NCBI GenBank assembly: GCA_964541895.1
Contig: CAZISM010000015.1
Location: forward strand, 1-64,000
Direction of reading: 5' to 3'
Length of the DNA stretch: 64,000 bases
Source: CAZISM01 sp964541895
GTDB taxonomy: Bacteria > Zhuqueibacterota > Zhuqueibacteria > Residuimicrobiales > Residuimicrobiaceae
Of the stretch, positions 42,135 to 50,178 are shown piece after piece. Numbering within the stretch: position 1 is the stretch's first letter; each line of letters starts with the position of its first letter. The notes below the pieces were generated by a model, which was not told the DNA's origin, did not search any database, and saw only the letters and a list, made by a program, of their open reading frames with translations. The translations under genes and the position numbers were made by a program.

Positions 42135-43583
42135 TCACAGTTCAGGTAATCTATCCATGCCATGGTTTATGGCATCGGCCTGCATAATCCGATACAGCTC
42201 ATCCTGCACCGCCTGCTCCAGCGGCGCCGGCGTGTGCGTTTGCAGCAGTTCGAGGACGCGCCGGTGCGCCCGTTCTCCGATCGTCCATTCCCCCTTGGCC
42301 TGCCGCACCTGATAGGGATCGCGATCGATCACATCCGACGGCACCGCAAACTCGTCGCGCAGAAAACGAATGGTGGTGTCAGAGGTGAGAAAATGTTCGC
42401 CGCTGTCGATATCGCCATAGAGATCCTCTGCCAGCCGTTCGCCCCGTGCCTGCACGCCGCGAACCAGCCGCTTGGCCATGGCGCAGATTTCATGATCGAT
42501 CACCAGCTTTTCAAAGGAAATGCAATTCTCAAAATCCATCATGCCCGGGCCGGAGATGACGTTGATGCCGGTCAGCGCCGCCAGGGTGGCGCTCATGCCC
42601 GCTTCCAGGCCGGACTGGGCATCCAGCACTTTGGCGTCGGTGATGGTCATGTAGGCATGCGTCGGCATATTAAAATACTTGCCGATTTGGGCATACCCGC
42701 ATTCGATCATCATGGTTTCCACGGCGCCCATGGGTGTGGTGCCGGTGCGCAGATCCATGGCCACCGGCGAACCGCCGTAAATCAGCGGCGCTCCCGGCGC
42801 AGCCAGCTGAGCGATGACCACGCCGCTCAACGTTTCCGCCGTATGCTGCACCAGCGCACCGCTCAAGGTGACCGGGGCCGTGCTGCCGGTCAACGGCATG
42901 GATACGAACTCGGCCGGAATGCCGGCCCTGGCACAATCGATCAGCGCCTGACAGGTCAGATTGCTCCATTTCAACGGCGGCGACGGACAGCAATCGAAAA
43001 TGGCCAGGGGCTTTTCCCGCAAGGCCGCCGCTGATCCGCGCACGGTGGCAAGCAGTTCATACATGACTTGAAATCCGGACAGCGTAAAGGTGCCGGTGAT
43101 GACGGGCTTGACGGAATGCAACAGGGCGATAAAGAGACGATAGCGGTCAGCGATGTCCTGAGGCGTATCACTGCTGACCAGACCGGTGCTTTGCCCGGCC
43201 AGATGCGGCAACGCATCCGTCAGCTTCGCCAGCGTGACCAGATCCCGGCTCACCGGTTTGCGCTCTTTTTGTGAAGGCCATTCCAGCACATTGAGCGCGG
43301 ATGAGCCAGGATCAAAATGGATTTCGCTGTCCGCCAGGTTCATGGCCGGCTGACCGGTTCGATCGTACAGGATGATGCTACCGGGAACGGTGTTAAGGCA
43401 CTGTTGGATCAGTGCAGAGGGAATGAGAAGACGCCGGTCGCGGGGATGGCAACCGGCGGCAAGGAGCAAATCAACAGCCTGTTTGTTTTCAACCAGAACG
43501 CCCACGTGCTGCAAGACGTCATAGGCTTCGCCGACGATGCGCTCAAGCAATCTGGTATCAAGCAAGGTGAGTGACGGACGCAT
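42135..43583 (-). CDS. MttB-superfamily (trimethylamine methyltransferase-like) corrinoid methyltransferase, non-pyrrolysine type
   Basis: 482 aa, AGGGAG eleven bases before the ATG. The MttB barrel is recognised from AYDVLQHVGVLVENKQAVDLL at the start, FDPGSSALNV, SGALVQHTAETLSGVVIAQL, APLIYGGSPVAMDLRTGTTPMGAVE and DAQSGLEAGMSATLAALTGIN. The frame is open throughout, so there is no in-frame amber for pyrrolysine. Such non-Pyl members (MtgB, MtpB, MtcB) demethylate glycine betaine, proline betaine or carnitine and pass the methyl group to a corrinoid protein. No corrinoid protein or activator is in the window. It leads the run MttB-RraA-enolase-BASS. Confidence 0.9.
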   Translation of the reverse strand: MRPSLTLLDTRLLERIVGEAYDVLQHVGVLVENKQAVDLLLAAGCHPRDRRLLIPSALIQQCLNTVPGSIILYDRTGQPAMNLADSEIHFDPGSSALNVLEWPSQKERKPVSRDLVTLAKLTDALPHLAGQSTGLVSSDTPQDIADRYRLFIALLHSVKPVITGTFTLSGFQVMYELLATVRGSAAALREKPLAIFDCCPSPPLKWSNLTCQALIDCARAGIPAEFVSMPLTGSTAPVTLSGALVQHTAETLSGVVIAQLAAPGAPLIYGGSPVAMDLRTGTTPMGAVETMMIECGYAQIGKYFNMPTHAYMTITDAKVLDAQSGLEAGMSATLAALTGINVISGPGMMDFENCISFEKLVIDHEICAMAKRLVRGVQARGERLAEDLYGDIDSGEHFLTSDTTIRFLRDEFAVPSDVIDRDPYQVRQAKGEWTIGERAHRRVLELLQTHTPAPLEQAVQDELYRIMQADAINHGMDRLPEL

Positions 43584-43708
43584 GCAGAGTGATTCTCCCT
43601 AACCTGGATAGCCGGAACCGTTGCCGGGCGCCCCGTTCGGTCACCCGGCCGTGATGGACTCTTTTGCATCAGATCTGAACAAAACATGCAAACGTCTGAT
43701 CGGGTTCT

Positions 43709-43737
43709 ACTTTAGCTAATTTCATGGAGAGAATCAA
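43709..43737 (-). promoter_or_regulatory. Possible promoter of the MttB-RraA-enolase-BASS run
   Basis: Minus strand: TTGATT (43737-43732), 17-base spacer, TAAAGT (43714-43709), about 125 bases before the MttB-like start. The 164-bp gap 43584-43747 separates this run from the TolC gene. Confidence 0.4.
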
Positions 43738-43747
43738 GTCTTTTCCG

Positions 43748-45283
43748 TCAATTGCTTTTCTTAATATCCTCCACCACGGGCCGGTCGAATTCGAAATCCC
43801 ACATGGTTTTTCTTTTCAGATCCGCCACGGCCAGTTTGTATTCTATGAACGAACGCAGATAAGAGGTCTTGGCCTGCGTCAAACGGTTTCGATCCAGCGC
43901 CAGTTCCTGACTGGTGATATCGCCGTTGTTAAAACGCGCCAGGGAAATATCGAACGCCCGCTGCGCCACGTCCTGATTTCTGTTCAGCACCAGCAGCTTG
44001 TTCTCGGACTCGCGCAGCCGCGATACCACTTCGCGTACCTGACGCTGGATGGTCACTTTTTCCTCTGCCAGAGAAAGCTGCTGTGTCTGCAGCTGTGCTT
44101 TGGCGGATTGGACCTCGGCCGAGTTCACGCCCCAGTCCCAGATCGGCACCGACAGCGTAAACACCACGCCGCGATTGTGCGGACGTCGTTTCATATCTTC
44201 CTTGCTGGAACTCCACAACAGATTCCACGCCGAGCCGTACGGCAGCGCCGAATCGCTGACACCGGTCAAATCATAAAACGCCGACACGTCGCCGCGGACG
44301 GCGCTTCTGGCATCCACCTGTTTGACATTGAGCCTGGACAGATCGACATCGATCTCCCTCTCGCGAACCTCGGAACGGTACTTTAGCGCGCGTTGCAGCG
44401 CAGCCGGCTCGTCGACCTGAAACGAGTTCCAGCGAAAATCGGTGTCAACGCCGACGGAATCCGAGAGCACCAGTCCGATCAGCTGTTTGAACATATCTTC
44501 GCTGCTTTGCAGCGCTCCGGCGGCGGTCAACAAATCGCTCTGGCTCTGAGCAAGATCCACTTCCATCTGCAGGGCTTCCACCTCGGGAATCAGGCCGGAT
44601 TCGAATTTCTTTTTGGCCAGATCATAGAGCTCCTGCTGCTGTTTGACGTTCTCCTCGGCGATCTGCTTCTGGCGGGTGGATTCGTACAAATCAAAAAACG
44701 AACGGGTGACCGAATACACCAGATCCAGTTCACTGCGACGAAAGACCTGTCGCGTCCGTTCAAAATTGAGATTCGCGGTGGTGAGACCCAGCTTCAGGGT
44801 GTTGACCGTAAACAGCGGCTGCGACATGCGCAGGCTGACCGAAGAGATCAATTCGCTTCTCTTGACCTCCCCTTCCACGTCCATCTGATAGGTGGACACA
44901 TCGCGATGGTAGGCCTGTGTCCGCAACGTCAGTTTGCCGTCGGTGGGCAGCGGTTGTGAAATATCGAACGTGCCCTGATAGCGAAGATCGCCCGTGGTAT
45001 TGAACACCGGCAGCTGTCCGGGCACGGGGATTTCAGAAACCATCTCGTTCCAGCTCGGGGCGTTCAACTGCAGGTTGGCGTTGGTCTTGAACCGGCCGCG
45101 CGCAGCAATGAGATTTTGATCGGCCTGGATGAGCGAGAGCTGCAGCGCTTTGACCTGATAGCTCTTTTCCAGCGCAATGGCAATGGCTTGGTCGAGCGTC
45201 AGGGTGGTCCGCTCGCGGGCAAACCCCGGTTTGACAAAAAGTATACATCCCAGAAGAGCGATACATGTGATCGTTTTACGCAT
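43748..45283 (-). CDS. TolC-family outer-membrane efflux protein
   Basis: 511 aa from the ATG at 45283 (AGGACGG upstream). Signal peptide MRKTITCIALLGCILFV. Two tandem OEP halves: the first begins LTLDQAIAIALEKSYQVKAL; the second half holds DWGVNSAEVQSAKAQLQ and ARFNNGDITSQELALDRNRLTQAKTSYLRS, with the long coiled-coil helices of TolC trimers. It forms the outer-membrane duct for the permease and two HlyD adaptors encoded just upstream (20-base gap). Last gene of the export operon. Confidence 0.92.
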   Translation of the reverse strand: MRKTITCIALLGCILFVKPGFARERTTLTLDQAIAIALEKSYQVKALQLSLIQADQNLIAARGRFKTNANLQLNAPSWNEMVSEIPVPGQLPVFNTTGDLRYQGTFDISQPLPTDGKLTLRTQAYHRDVSTYQMDVEGEVKRSELISSVSLRMSQPLFTVNTLKLGLTTANLNFERTRQVFRRSELDLVYSVTRSFFDLYESTRQKQIAEENVKQQQELYDLAKKKFESGLIPEVEALQMEVDLAQSQSDLLTAAGALQSSEDMFKQLIGLVLSDSVGVDTDFRWNSFQVDEPAALQRALKYRSEVREREIDVDLSRLNVKQVDARSAVRGDVSAFYDLTGVSDSALPYGSAWNLLWSSSKEDMKRRPHNRGVVFTLSVPIWDWGVNSAEVQSAKAQLQTQQLSLAEEKVTIQRQVREVVSRLRESENKLLVLNRNQDVAQRAFDISLARFNNGDITSQELALDRNRLTQAKTSYLRSFIEYKLAVADLKRKTMWDFEFDRPVVEDIKKSN

Positions 45284-45302
45284 ATCCCGTCCTGTAAGAT
45301 CT

Positions 45303-46535
45303 CTATTCATAACGCAAAGCCACAATGGGATCCAGCTCGGCCGCTTTTCGTGCCGGATATATGCCAAACATGATTCCTACCGCCGCCGACACGCTAAAGG
45401 CCAGCAGGATGGCATAAATGGACACAATGGTGCGCCAGCCGGCATAGAGGGCAATCACCTTGGTGAGCACAAAACCCAGGAACACACCGATGAGGCCGCC
45501 GACAAAACTCAGCGTCACGGCTTCCACCAGAAATTGGCTGAGAATATCATGGCGACGCGCACCCACGGCCCGGCGGATACCCACCTCCCGGGTCCGTTCC
45601 AGCACCGACGCCAGCATGATGTTCATGATGCCGATACCACCGACCAGCAGGGAAATGCCGGCGATCGCCCCCATGACGATGTTGAAAATCCGCTGCGTCT
45701 TCTGCCGCTGTTTCAGCAACGCCTCCGGCACGGTGATGTTGAAATCGCTGGTCAGATTGTGCCGGCGGTTCATGGTTTGCAGCACCAGATTGGCCGCTTC
45801 CTGTATACGATCCGCGTCTTTGACTTCCACTACAATTCGATCGATTTCGCTTTCAAAGGTGCTGCGCGGAAATCGTTTGATGGCCGATGAAATGGGTATA
45901 TAAATATTCTTGTTCAGGTCCTGGGCCGCACCGCCGCTGCCGGCGCTCATGGCCGGTTTGCGTTCCATGACGCCGATCACCTTGTACCAGCTCTTGCCGA
46001 TTTTTATGTGTTCGCCGAGAGGATTTTGAAAGTGAAACAGGCTGGTCTTGACATCCGCGCCCAGCACCGCCACGCGGCGGCCTTCCATGACATCCAGGTA
46101 GTTGAAAAAAGAGCCCTGCTGGGGCAGGTAGGTCATGGCGGTCTCAAAATCGGGCGTAGTGCCCACCACCATCCCTTCCACCTTTTCCTGCTTGTAAAGC
46201 ACATCCGCTTTTTCCTGGCGCTGGGGAATGCCCACATGCACCAGGGGATTGACCAGTTCATGCGCATGCGCATCCAGCAGCGTGAGGCCGCGGGAAAGAT
46301 TGCTCCGGCCCTTGCCCTCTTCCTTATCCTCCACCGGGATATCGTCGATGATGATGTTGTTCATGCCCATGAGCTGGATCTGTTGCAGGGCCTCCTGCTT
46401 GGCGCCTTCGCCGATGGACAACATGGCGATGACAGCCGCCACACCGAAAATGATGCCCAGGGCGGTGAGGATGGAGCGCAGCTTGTGACTGCGCAGCCCT
46501 TCCATGCCGATTAAAACGCTTTCTCTGTTGATCAT
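45303..46535 (-). CDS. MacB-type ABC transporter permease (FtsX/MacB_PCD)
   Basis: 410 aa. MacB_PCD architecture: helix 1 (LRSILTALGIIFGVAAVIAMLSIGEGA), a periplasmic domain of about 240 residues, then three helices in the FtsX block (GIGIMNIMLASVLERTREVGIRRAVGA, FVGGLIGVFLGFVLTKV and ILLAFSVSAAVGIMFGIYPARKAAELDPI). Unlike MacB itself it carries no ATPase domain, and no separate ATPase gene is in the window. MacB-type pumps work as mechanotransmitters with a TolC and a periplasmic adaptor. The start overlaps the stop of the small membrane protein (ATGA). Confidence 0.93.
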   Translation of the reverse strand: MINRESVLIGMEGLRSHKLRSILTALGIIFGVAAVIAMLSIGEGAKQEALQQIQLMGMNNIIIDDIPVEDKEEGKGRSNLSRGLTLLDAHAHELVNPLVHVGIPQRQEKADVLYKQEKVEGMVVGTTPDFETAMTYLPQQGSFFNYLDVMEGRRVAVLGADVKTSLFHFQNPLGEHIKIGKSWYKVIGVMERKPAMSAGSGGAAQDLNKNIYIPISSAIKRFPRSTFESEIDRIVVEVKDADRIQEAANLVLQTMNRRHNLTSDFNITVPEALLKQRQKTQRIFNIVMGAIAGISLLVGGIGIMNIMLASVLERTREVGIRRAVGARRHDILSQFLVEAVTLSFVGGLIGVFLGFVLTKVIALYAGWRTIVSIYAILLAFSVSAAVGIMFGIYPARKAAELDPIVALRYE

Positions 46536-46981
46536 ACCTTATCCGATTGTCGTTTCAGGCCGATGGCGGCCTCGATGGCGGCCGCCAGCTTTTCAGGTTC
46601 ATCGCTGCCGATCAGGAACGACCGGCCTGACCTGAGGCGCACGGCCACCGCTCGTCCTGGCGCCACATTATAGAGCACCCCCTCCGGCGTCCAGCGTATG
46701 CCGATGCCCCAATACCACGGCACCCGCACCACGTCCACGCCGGTGATCTGGTTAAACCAGATCCGCTTGCGGATAAACATCAGGCTGAACTGGACCTGAA
46801 TAAAATGGTGCGTCACCGTCACGGTGAGCATATGAAAACTGCCGCCGATCAGGAACACGATGCCCAGGGCGATCCAGAATACCGGCGTCAATTGACTCCG
46901 TGTGATAAACATGGCCAACAGGGGGATGGCCAGGATCGTCTGGATCCAGTAGCCGCGCTGTACATGATGATAGTTCAACAT
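46532..46981 (-). CDS. Small membrane protein with PH-like domain, in export operon
   Basis: 149 aa. Two hydrophobic segments at about 12-29 and 34-55 (IQTILAIPLLAMFITRS, FWIALGIVFLIGGSFHML), then a basic/aromatic beta-rich half with IWFNQITGVDVVRVPWYWGIGIR and a final helix SDEPEKLAAAIEAAI. This is the layout of bacterial PH-like (bPH2-type) membrane proteins, in which the last helix caps the sheet; here the identification is tentative. It sits nine bases after the second adaptor gene and overlaps the permease by four, so it is surely part of the unit. Role in export unknown. Confidence 0.65.
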   Translation of the reverse strand: MLNYHHVQRGYWIQTILAIPLLAMFITRSQLTPVFWIALGIVFLIGGSFHMLTVTVTHHFIQVQFSLMFIRKRIWFNQITGVDVVRVPWYWGIGIRWTPEGVLYNVAPGRAVAVRLRSGRSFLIGSDEPEKLAAAIEAAIGLKRQSDKV

Positions 46982-46990
46982 ATCTGTTCG

Positions 46991-48313
46991 TCAACGAATG
47001 ATCATGACCGCTTCGCCGCCGCCGGAGCGCGAAGCCGCCGGTTTGTTCTGCCTGGCCGGCGCCGCCTGACCGCCGATCTCCTGAATGGGCAATTCAGGAT
47101 CGTGCAGCGAAACCAGTTCGCCTTTTTTCAGGCCTGCTTCAATGATGATGAAATCGCTGTTCTTTTGCCCGACTTTGACCTTGCGCTGCTGAAATGACGT
47201 TCGTTTGACATAGACGACCGTGGTGTCTTCCTTTTGAAACACCGCTTCCAGAGGCACGAACAGTTTATCGGTCAGCTTGTCCGTGATCACCCGGCACTGT
47301 GCGGTCATGCCCGGTCGCAGGCGCGGATCCGTGCCGTCGAGCACGATCTCGACGTCGAACGTTTTCACATCAGAGCCCCGTTCACGGGTGGCCAGGGTCG
47401 CCACGCTGCGCACCTGGCCGAAAAATTCAGATCCGGGCAGGGCGTCGACGTTGGCGATCACCAGTTGGCCGCTGCGCACCTGGCTGATGTTGACCTCGTT
47501 CACCTTGGCCTTGATCATCATCTGCGACAGATCGGGAATCTCCACCAGCGTCATTCCGCGCCAGGGGGTGTCGCCGACTTTGATCTTGGCCCGACCGCTG
47601 GCGCCCCAAATCTCCTGCAGGACAGCCAGGCCGCCGATGGGAGCCCGTAAGGTCAGGTTGGTGAGCTCTTGCTGTTTTTGATCGAGACGCAACTTGGCCT
47701 GTTTGACCTTGAGATCCGCTTTGGTCAGGTCTGCTCGGTTGATCACCTCTTGCGATTCCAGCTTGCCTTTGGCCTGGTCGAGCGCCAGTTCCGCTTTTTT
47801 CAGGTTCAACTCCTGCTCACGCTGTTTGGCCGCTGCCTCGTATTTCATCTGCTCGTAGCGCAGTTTCGCCTGCTCATGGGAGTATTTTTGCGTTTCATAA
47901 CTGGTCTGCAGCTGCGCCATGGTAGACTTTATATTGGCCTGCAGGCTGGATAGTTCCGCCAGGGCCGATTCGTATTCGTTCTTGCGATCCTCCAGGTCCT
48001 GCGTTGCTTCGCTGGTATCGAACTGAACGAGAAAATCGCCCTCCTTAACCATGGTGCCGTCGTCCACCAGGCTGACCACGCGCAGACTGCCGCGGACGGT
48101 GGACGGCACGCCGACCGAGACCGATTTCACCGCAAACAGTTCGCCTTTTTCCTTGATATCGATGATGAACTCACCGTCCGTCACCATGGTGGTCGCCAGA
48201 TCGGGCACAGCGGCGCTGCGGACGATCCAAACCACCAGCAGTATCACCAAACCCGCACCGGCCAGTACCAGCCATCGCCATTTGCCCAAACGATTCAACA
48301 TATTCCAGCGCAT
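46991..48313 (-). CDS. HlyD/MacA-family periplasmic adaptor 2
   Basis: 440 aa, GGAGCAT before the ATG. N-terminal anchor helix WLVLAGAGLVILLVVWIV, a lipoyl half-motif (VDDGTMVKEGDFLVQFDT), a coiled-coil hairpin about 110-225, the second lipoyl half (LTLRAPIGGLAVLQEI) and a beta-barrel domain (VEIPDLSQMMIKAKVNEVNI, GQLVIANVDALPG). This is a membrane-fusion protein bridging the inner-membrane permease to TolC. It starts 16 bases after the first adaptor. Two adaptors in one operon suggests a hetero-oligomeric adaptor ring. Confidence 0.92.
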   Translation of the reverse strand: MRWNMLNRLGKWRWLVLAGAGLVILLVVWIVRSAAVPDLATTMVTDGEFIIDIKEKGELFAVKSVSVGVPSTVRGSLRVVSLVDDGTMVKEGDFLVQFDTSEATQDLEDRKNEYESALAELSSLQANIKSTMAQLQTSYETQKYSHEQAKLRYEQMKYEAAAKQREQELNLKKAELALDQAKGKLESQEVINRADLTKADLKVKQAKLRLDQKQQELTNLTLRAPIGGLAVLQEIWGASGRAKIKVGDTPWRGMTLVEIPDLSQMMIKAKVNEVNISQVRSGQLVIANVDALPGSEFFGQVRSVATLATRERGSDVKTFDVEIVLDGTDPRLRPGMTAQCRVITDKLTDKLFVPLEAVFQKEDTTVVYVKRTSFQQRKVKVGQKNSDFIIIEAGLKKGELVSLHDPELPIQEIGGQAAPARQNKPAASRSGGGEAVMIIR

Positions 48314-48329
48314 ATGCTCCGCTTGCTCC

Positions 48330-50027
48330 CTATCTTTTTCTCGCCAGGGAATCGGCCCTGGTGGAATCTGATTTTATGATTTTCACTGCTGATTTGTCAA
48401 GACGAATAACCTGTTCCGTCGAGATGGCTGCTCCCTGTCCGGCGGGTGCGCCAAAGGTCATGACTTTAACATTCCCCGGTGCAGCGGGCGCAGCCTGTCC
48501 GGTCGGCGCCGAAAAAGTCATCACCTTTGCCGATCCGGATGGGGCGGCGCCGCTGACCGTGGCCACTCCGCCCTGCATCGTCACCTGCATGCTGCCGCCC
48601 GGGCCCATGGTGATGATCGGAGCGCCACCGGGCATGCCAGGCATCGGCGGTCCCGGTTGTCCGACAGCAGGCGGCTCGTTGCGCCTGGCCTCATAATCAT
48701 ACTTCATGCCCCTTTGCTGCATTTCATCAAACATCTTTTGCCATTTCTCTTCTGCGGTTCTGGTGTATTGGACATAGTCCGCCAGGCCGATGCGTCTTAT
48801 TTTTTTCTCCGGCGAACGTAAGGCGACCGATTTGCCCTGAGCGATGCCTTCGCCCTGCACCACGATCCAATCCTCGGTGCGTACGCCCAGGCTGACAGGC
48901 GTCGCTTTCGGATAGTTGTCCTTTGCAAGCAGGACCGGTTTGCCATCCTGCTCGAACACAGCACCCAGCGGTACGAAACAGACCTGTTCCAGCTGATCGA
49001 TGGTGATGATCGCTCTGGCGGTCATGCCCGGTTTCAGCAACGGGTCCGATTCCCGCAGTCGTATAATGACTTCAAAATCCTTGATGGTGGAATTCCAGCT
49101 CTCTTTTTGGCCCAGGCGGGCCATCTGCCGGATCCTGCCGTGGAAACGTTTGTCCGGATAGGCGTCGAGAATAACCACCGCCGCCTGGCCGATTTTGATG
49201 CGCGAAATATCCATCTCGTTCACCCGCAGGATGACCTGCATGCTGTCCAGATTGGGAATGCTGACAATGGGTTCGCCGGGATTGACCTTGTCGCCGACGC
49301 TCACTTTTTTCTGATTCTCCCACCAGCCCACTTCATTGTAAACCAGCATGCCGCCGATCGGCGCACGCAAGCTCATGGTTTCAATCTTTAACTCCAGTTC
49401 CCGTTTTTCCAGACGGGCTTTGGCGATTTCCAGCTTGGTGGTGCTTAACGTGGCGGCATCGATGATCTTTTGCGATTCCATGGCGGTTTTAGCTTCATCC
49501 AGCTGCACCAGCGCCTTAAGCCGCTCCAGTTCTGCATCCTGCCGCTTGACTTCAGCTTCATATTTGTAGAGATCTTTTTGCAGCACCGCAATATCGCGCG
49601 AGTACTCGGCAGTGAGGATGTTGCCTTCCAGCTGCTGATTGCGCGCCTGCTGTTCCGCCAAAAGTTTTTCCAGCTGCGCCAGAGCGGAGGTGAGACGATC
49701 CTCAGCCACCTCCAGCCGTTTCTCCAGTTCAGCCGTGTCAAACTGCACCATCAACTCGCCCGGTTGCACATATTTCCCCTCCGGCGCCATGGAGACGATT
49801 TGCAGCGACATGCGCCATTCCATGGGCGCTTTGACGTCCTGCTGCTGCACGGCCCGCACTTCACCGGTTTCTATCGCCTCAACGGTAAAAGGCCCCTGCT
49901 GAACGGTGGCCCAGACGATTTCGGTTTTTACGCTTTCCGTGCTGAACAACAGATAGAACAGGAACGCCAGGACGGCCAGGAGAGGATAAAGGATACGACG
50001 ATCATGTAGCAGAGAACGTAGGTTCAT
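48330..50027 (-). CDS. HlyD/MacA-family periplasmic adaptor 1 with Gly/Pro/Ala-rich C-terminal extension
   Basis: 565 aa. Anchor helix ILYPLLAVLAFLFYLLF, lipoyl half (MAPEGKYVQPGELMVQFDT), coiled-coil about 95-210, second lipoyl half (MSLRAPIGGMLVYNEVGWWE), beta-barrel (VSIPNLDSMQVILRVNEMDI). From about residue 440 it departs from the family: a low-complexity stretch PPMPGMPGGAPIITMGPGG and a tandem repeat, KVMTFSAPTGQAAPAAPG then KVMTFGAPAGQGAA. It leads the export operon; the 151-bp gap before it has a TGAATAATTATTCA palindrome at 50048-50061. Confidence 0.9.
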   Translation of the reverse strand: MNLRSLLHDRRILYPLLAVLAFLFYLLFSTESVKTEIVWATVQQGPFTVEAIETGEVRAVQQQDVKAPMEWRMSLQIVSMAPEGKYVQPGELMVQFDTAELEKRLEVAEDRLTSALAQLEKLLAEQQARNQQLEGNILTAEYSRDIAVLQKDLYKYEAEVKRQDAELERLKALVQLDEAKTAMESQKIIDAATLSTTKLEIAKARLEKRELELKIETMSLRAPIGGMLVYNEVGWWENQKKVSVGDKVNPGEPIVSIPNLDSMQVILRVNEMDISRIKIGQAAVVILDAYPDKRFHGRIRQMARLGQKESWNSTIKDFEVIIRLRESDPLLKPGMTARAIITIDQLEQVCFVPLGAVFEQDGKPVLLAKDNYPKATPVSLGVRTEDWIVVQGEGIAQGKSVALRSPEKKIRRIGLADYVQYTRTAEEKWQKMFDEMQQRGMKYDYEARRNEPPAVGQPGPPMPGMPGGAPIITMGPGGSMQVTMQGGVATVSGAAPSGSAKVMTFSAPTGQAAPAAPGNVKVMTFGAPAGQGAAISTEQVIRLDKSAVKIIKSDSTRADSLARKR

Positions 50028-50047
50028 GCCTGTACCGCACGCTTGAA

Positions 50048-50131
50048 TGAATAATTATTCAGTACCCGACAGGGTGGGGATATCTATTTAGATTAGACGC
50101 ACCAAGGGGAGAAAAAGTTTTCGCAAAAACT
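50048..50131. promoter_or_regulatory. Palindrome and weak hairpin between the PorV-like gene and the export operon
   Basis: A perfect 14-base palindrome TGAATAATTATTCA at 50048-50061, 20 bases upstream of the adaptor start, could be an operator. AGTTTT-CGCA-AAAACT at 50116-50131, read on the minus strand, is followed by a TTTTTC run and may weakly terminate the PorV-like transcript. Confidence 0.38.
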
Positions 50132-50178
50132 GTTAAATTTTGTTAAATCGAAGCGGACGAATGTTCTCCCGCCCAGCG

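Noticed and set aside
42135..43583. Pyrrolysine-containing MttB
   Set aside because: The frame has no in-frame amber codon, so it is a non-pyrrolysine member.
45303..46535. Full MacB (ATPase fused to permease)
   Set aside because: The protein starts directly at the first permease helix; no Walker motifs are present in it or in neighbouring genes.
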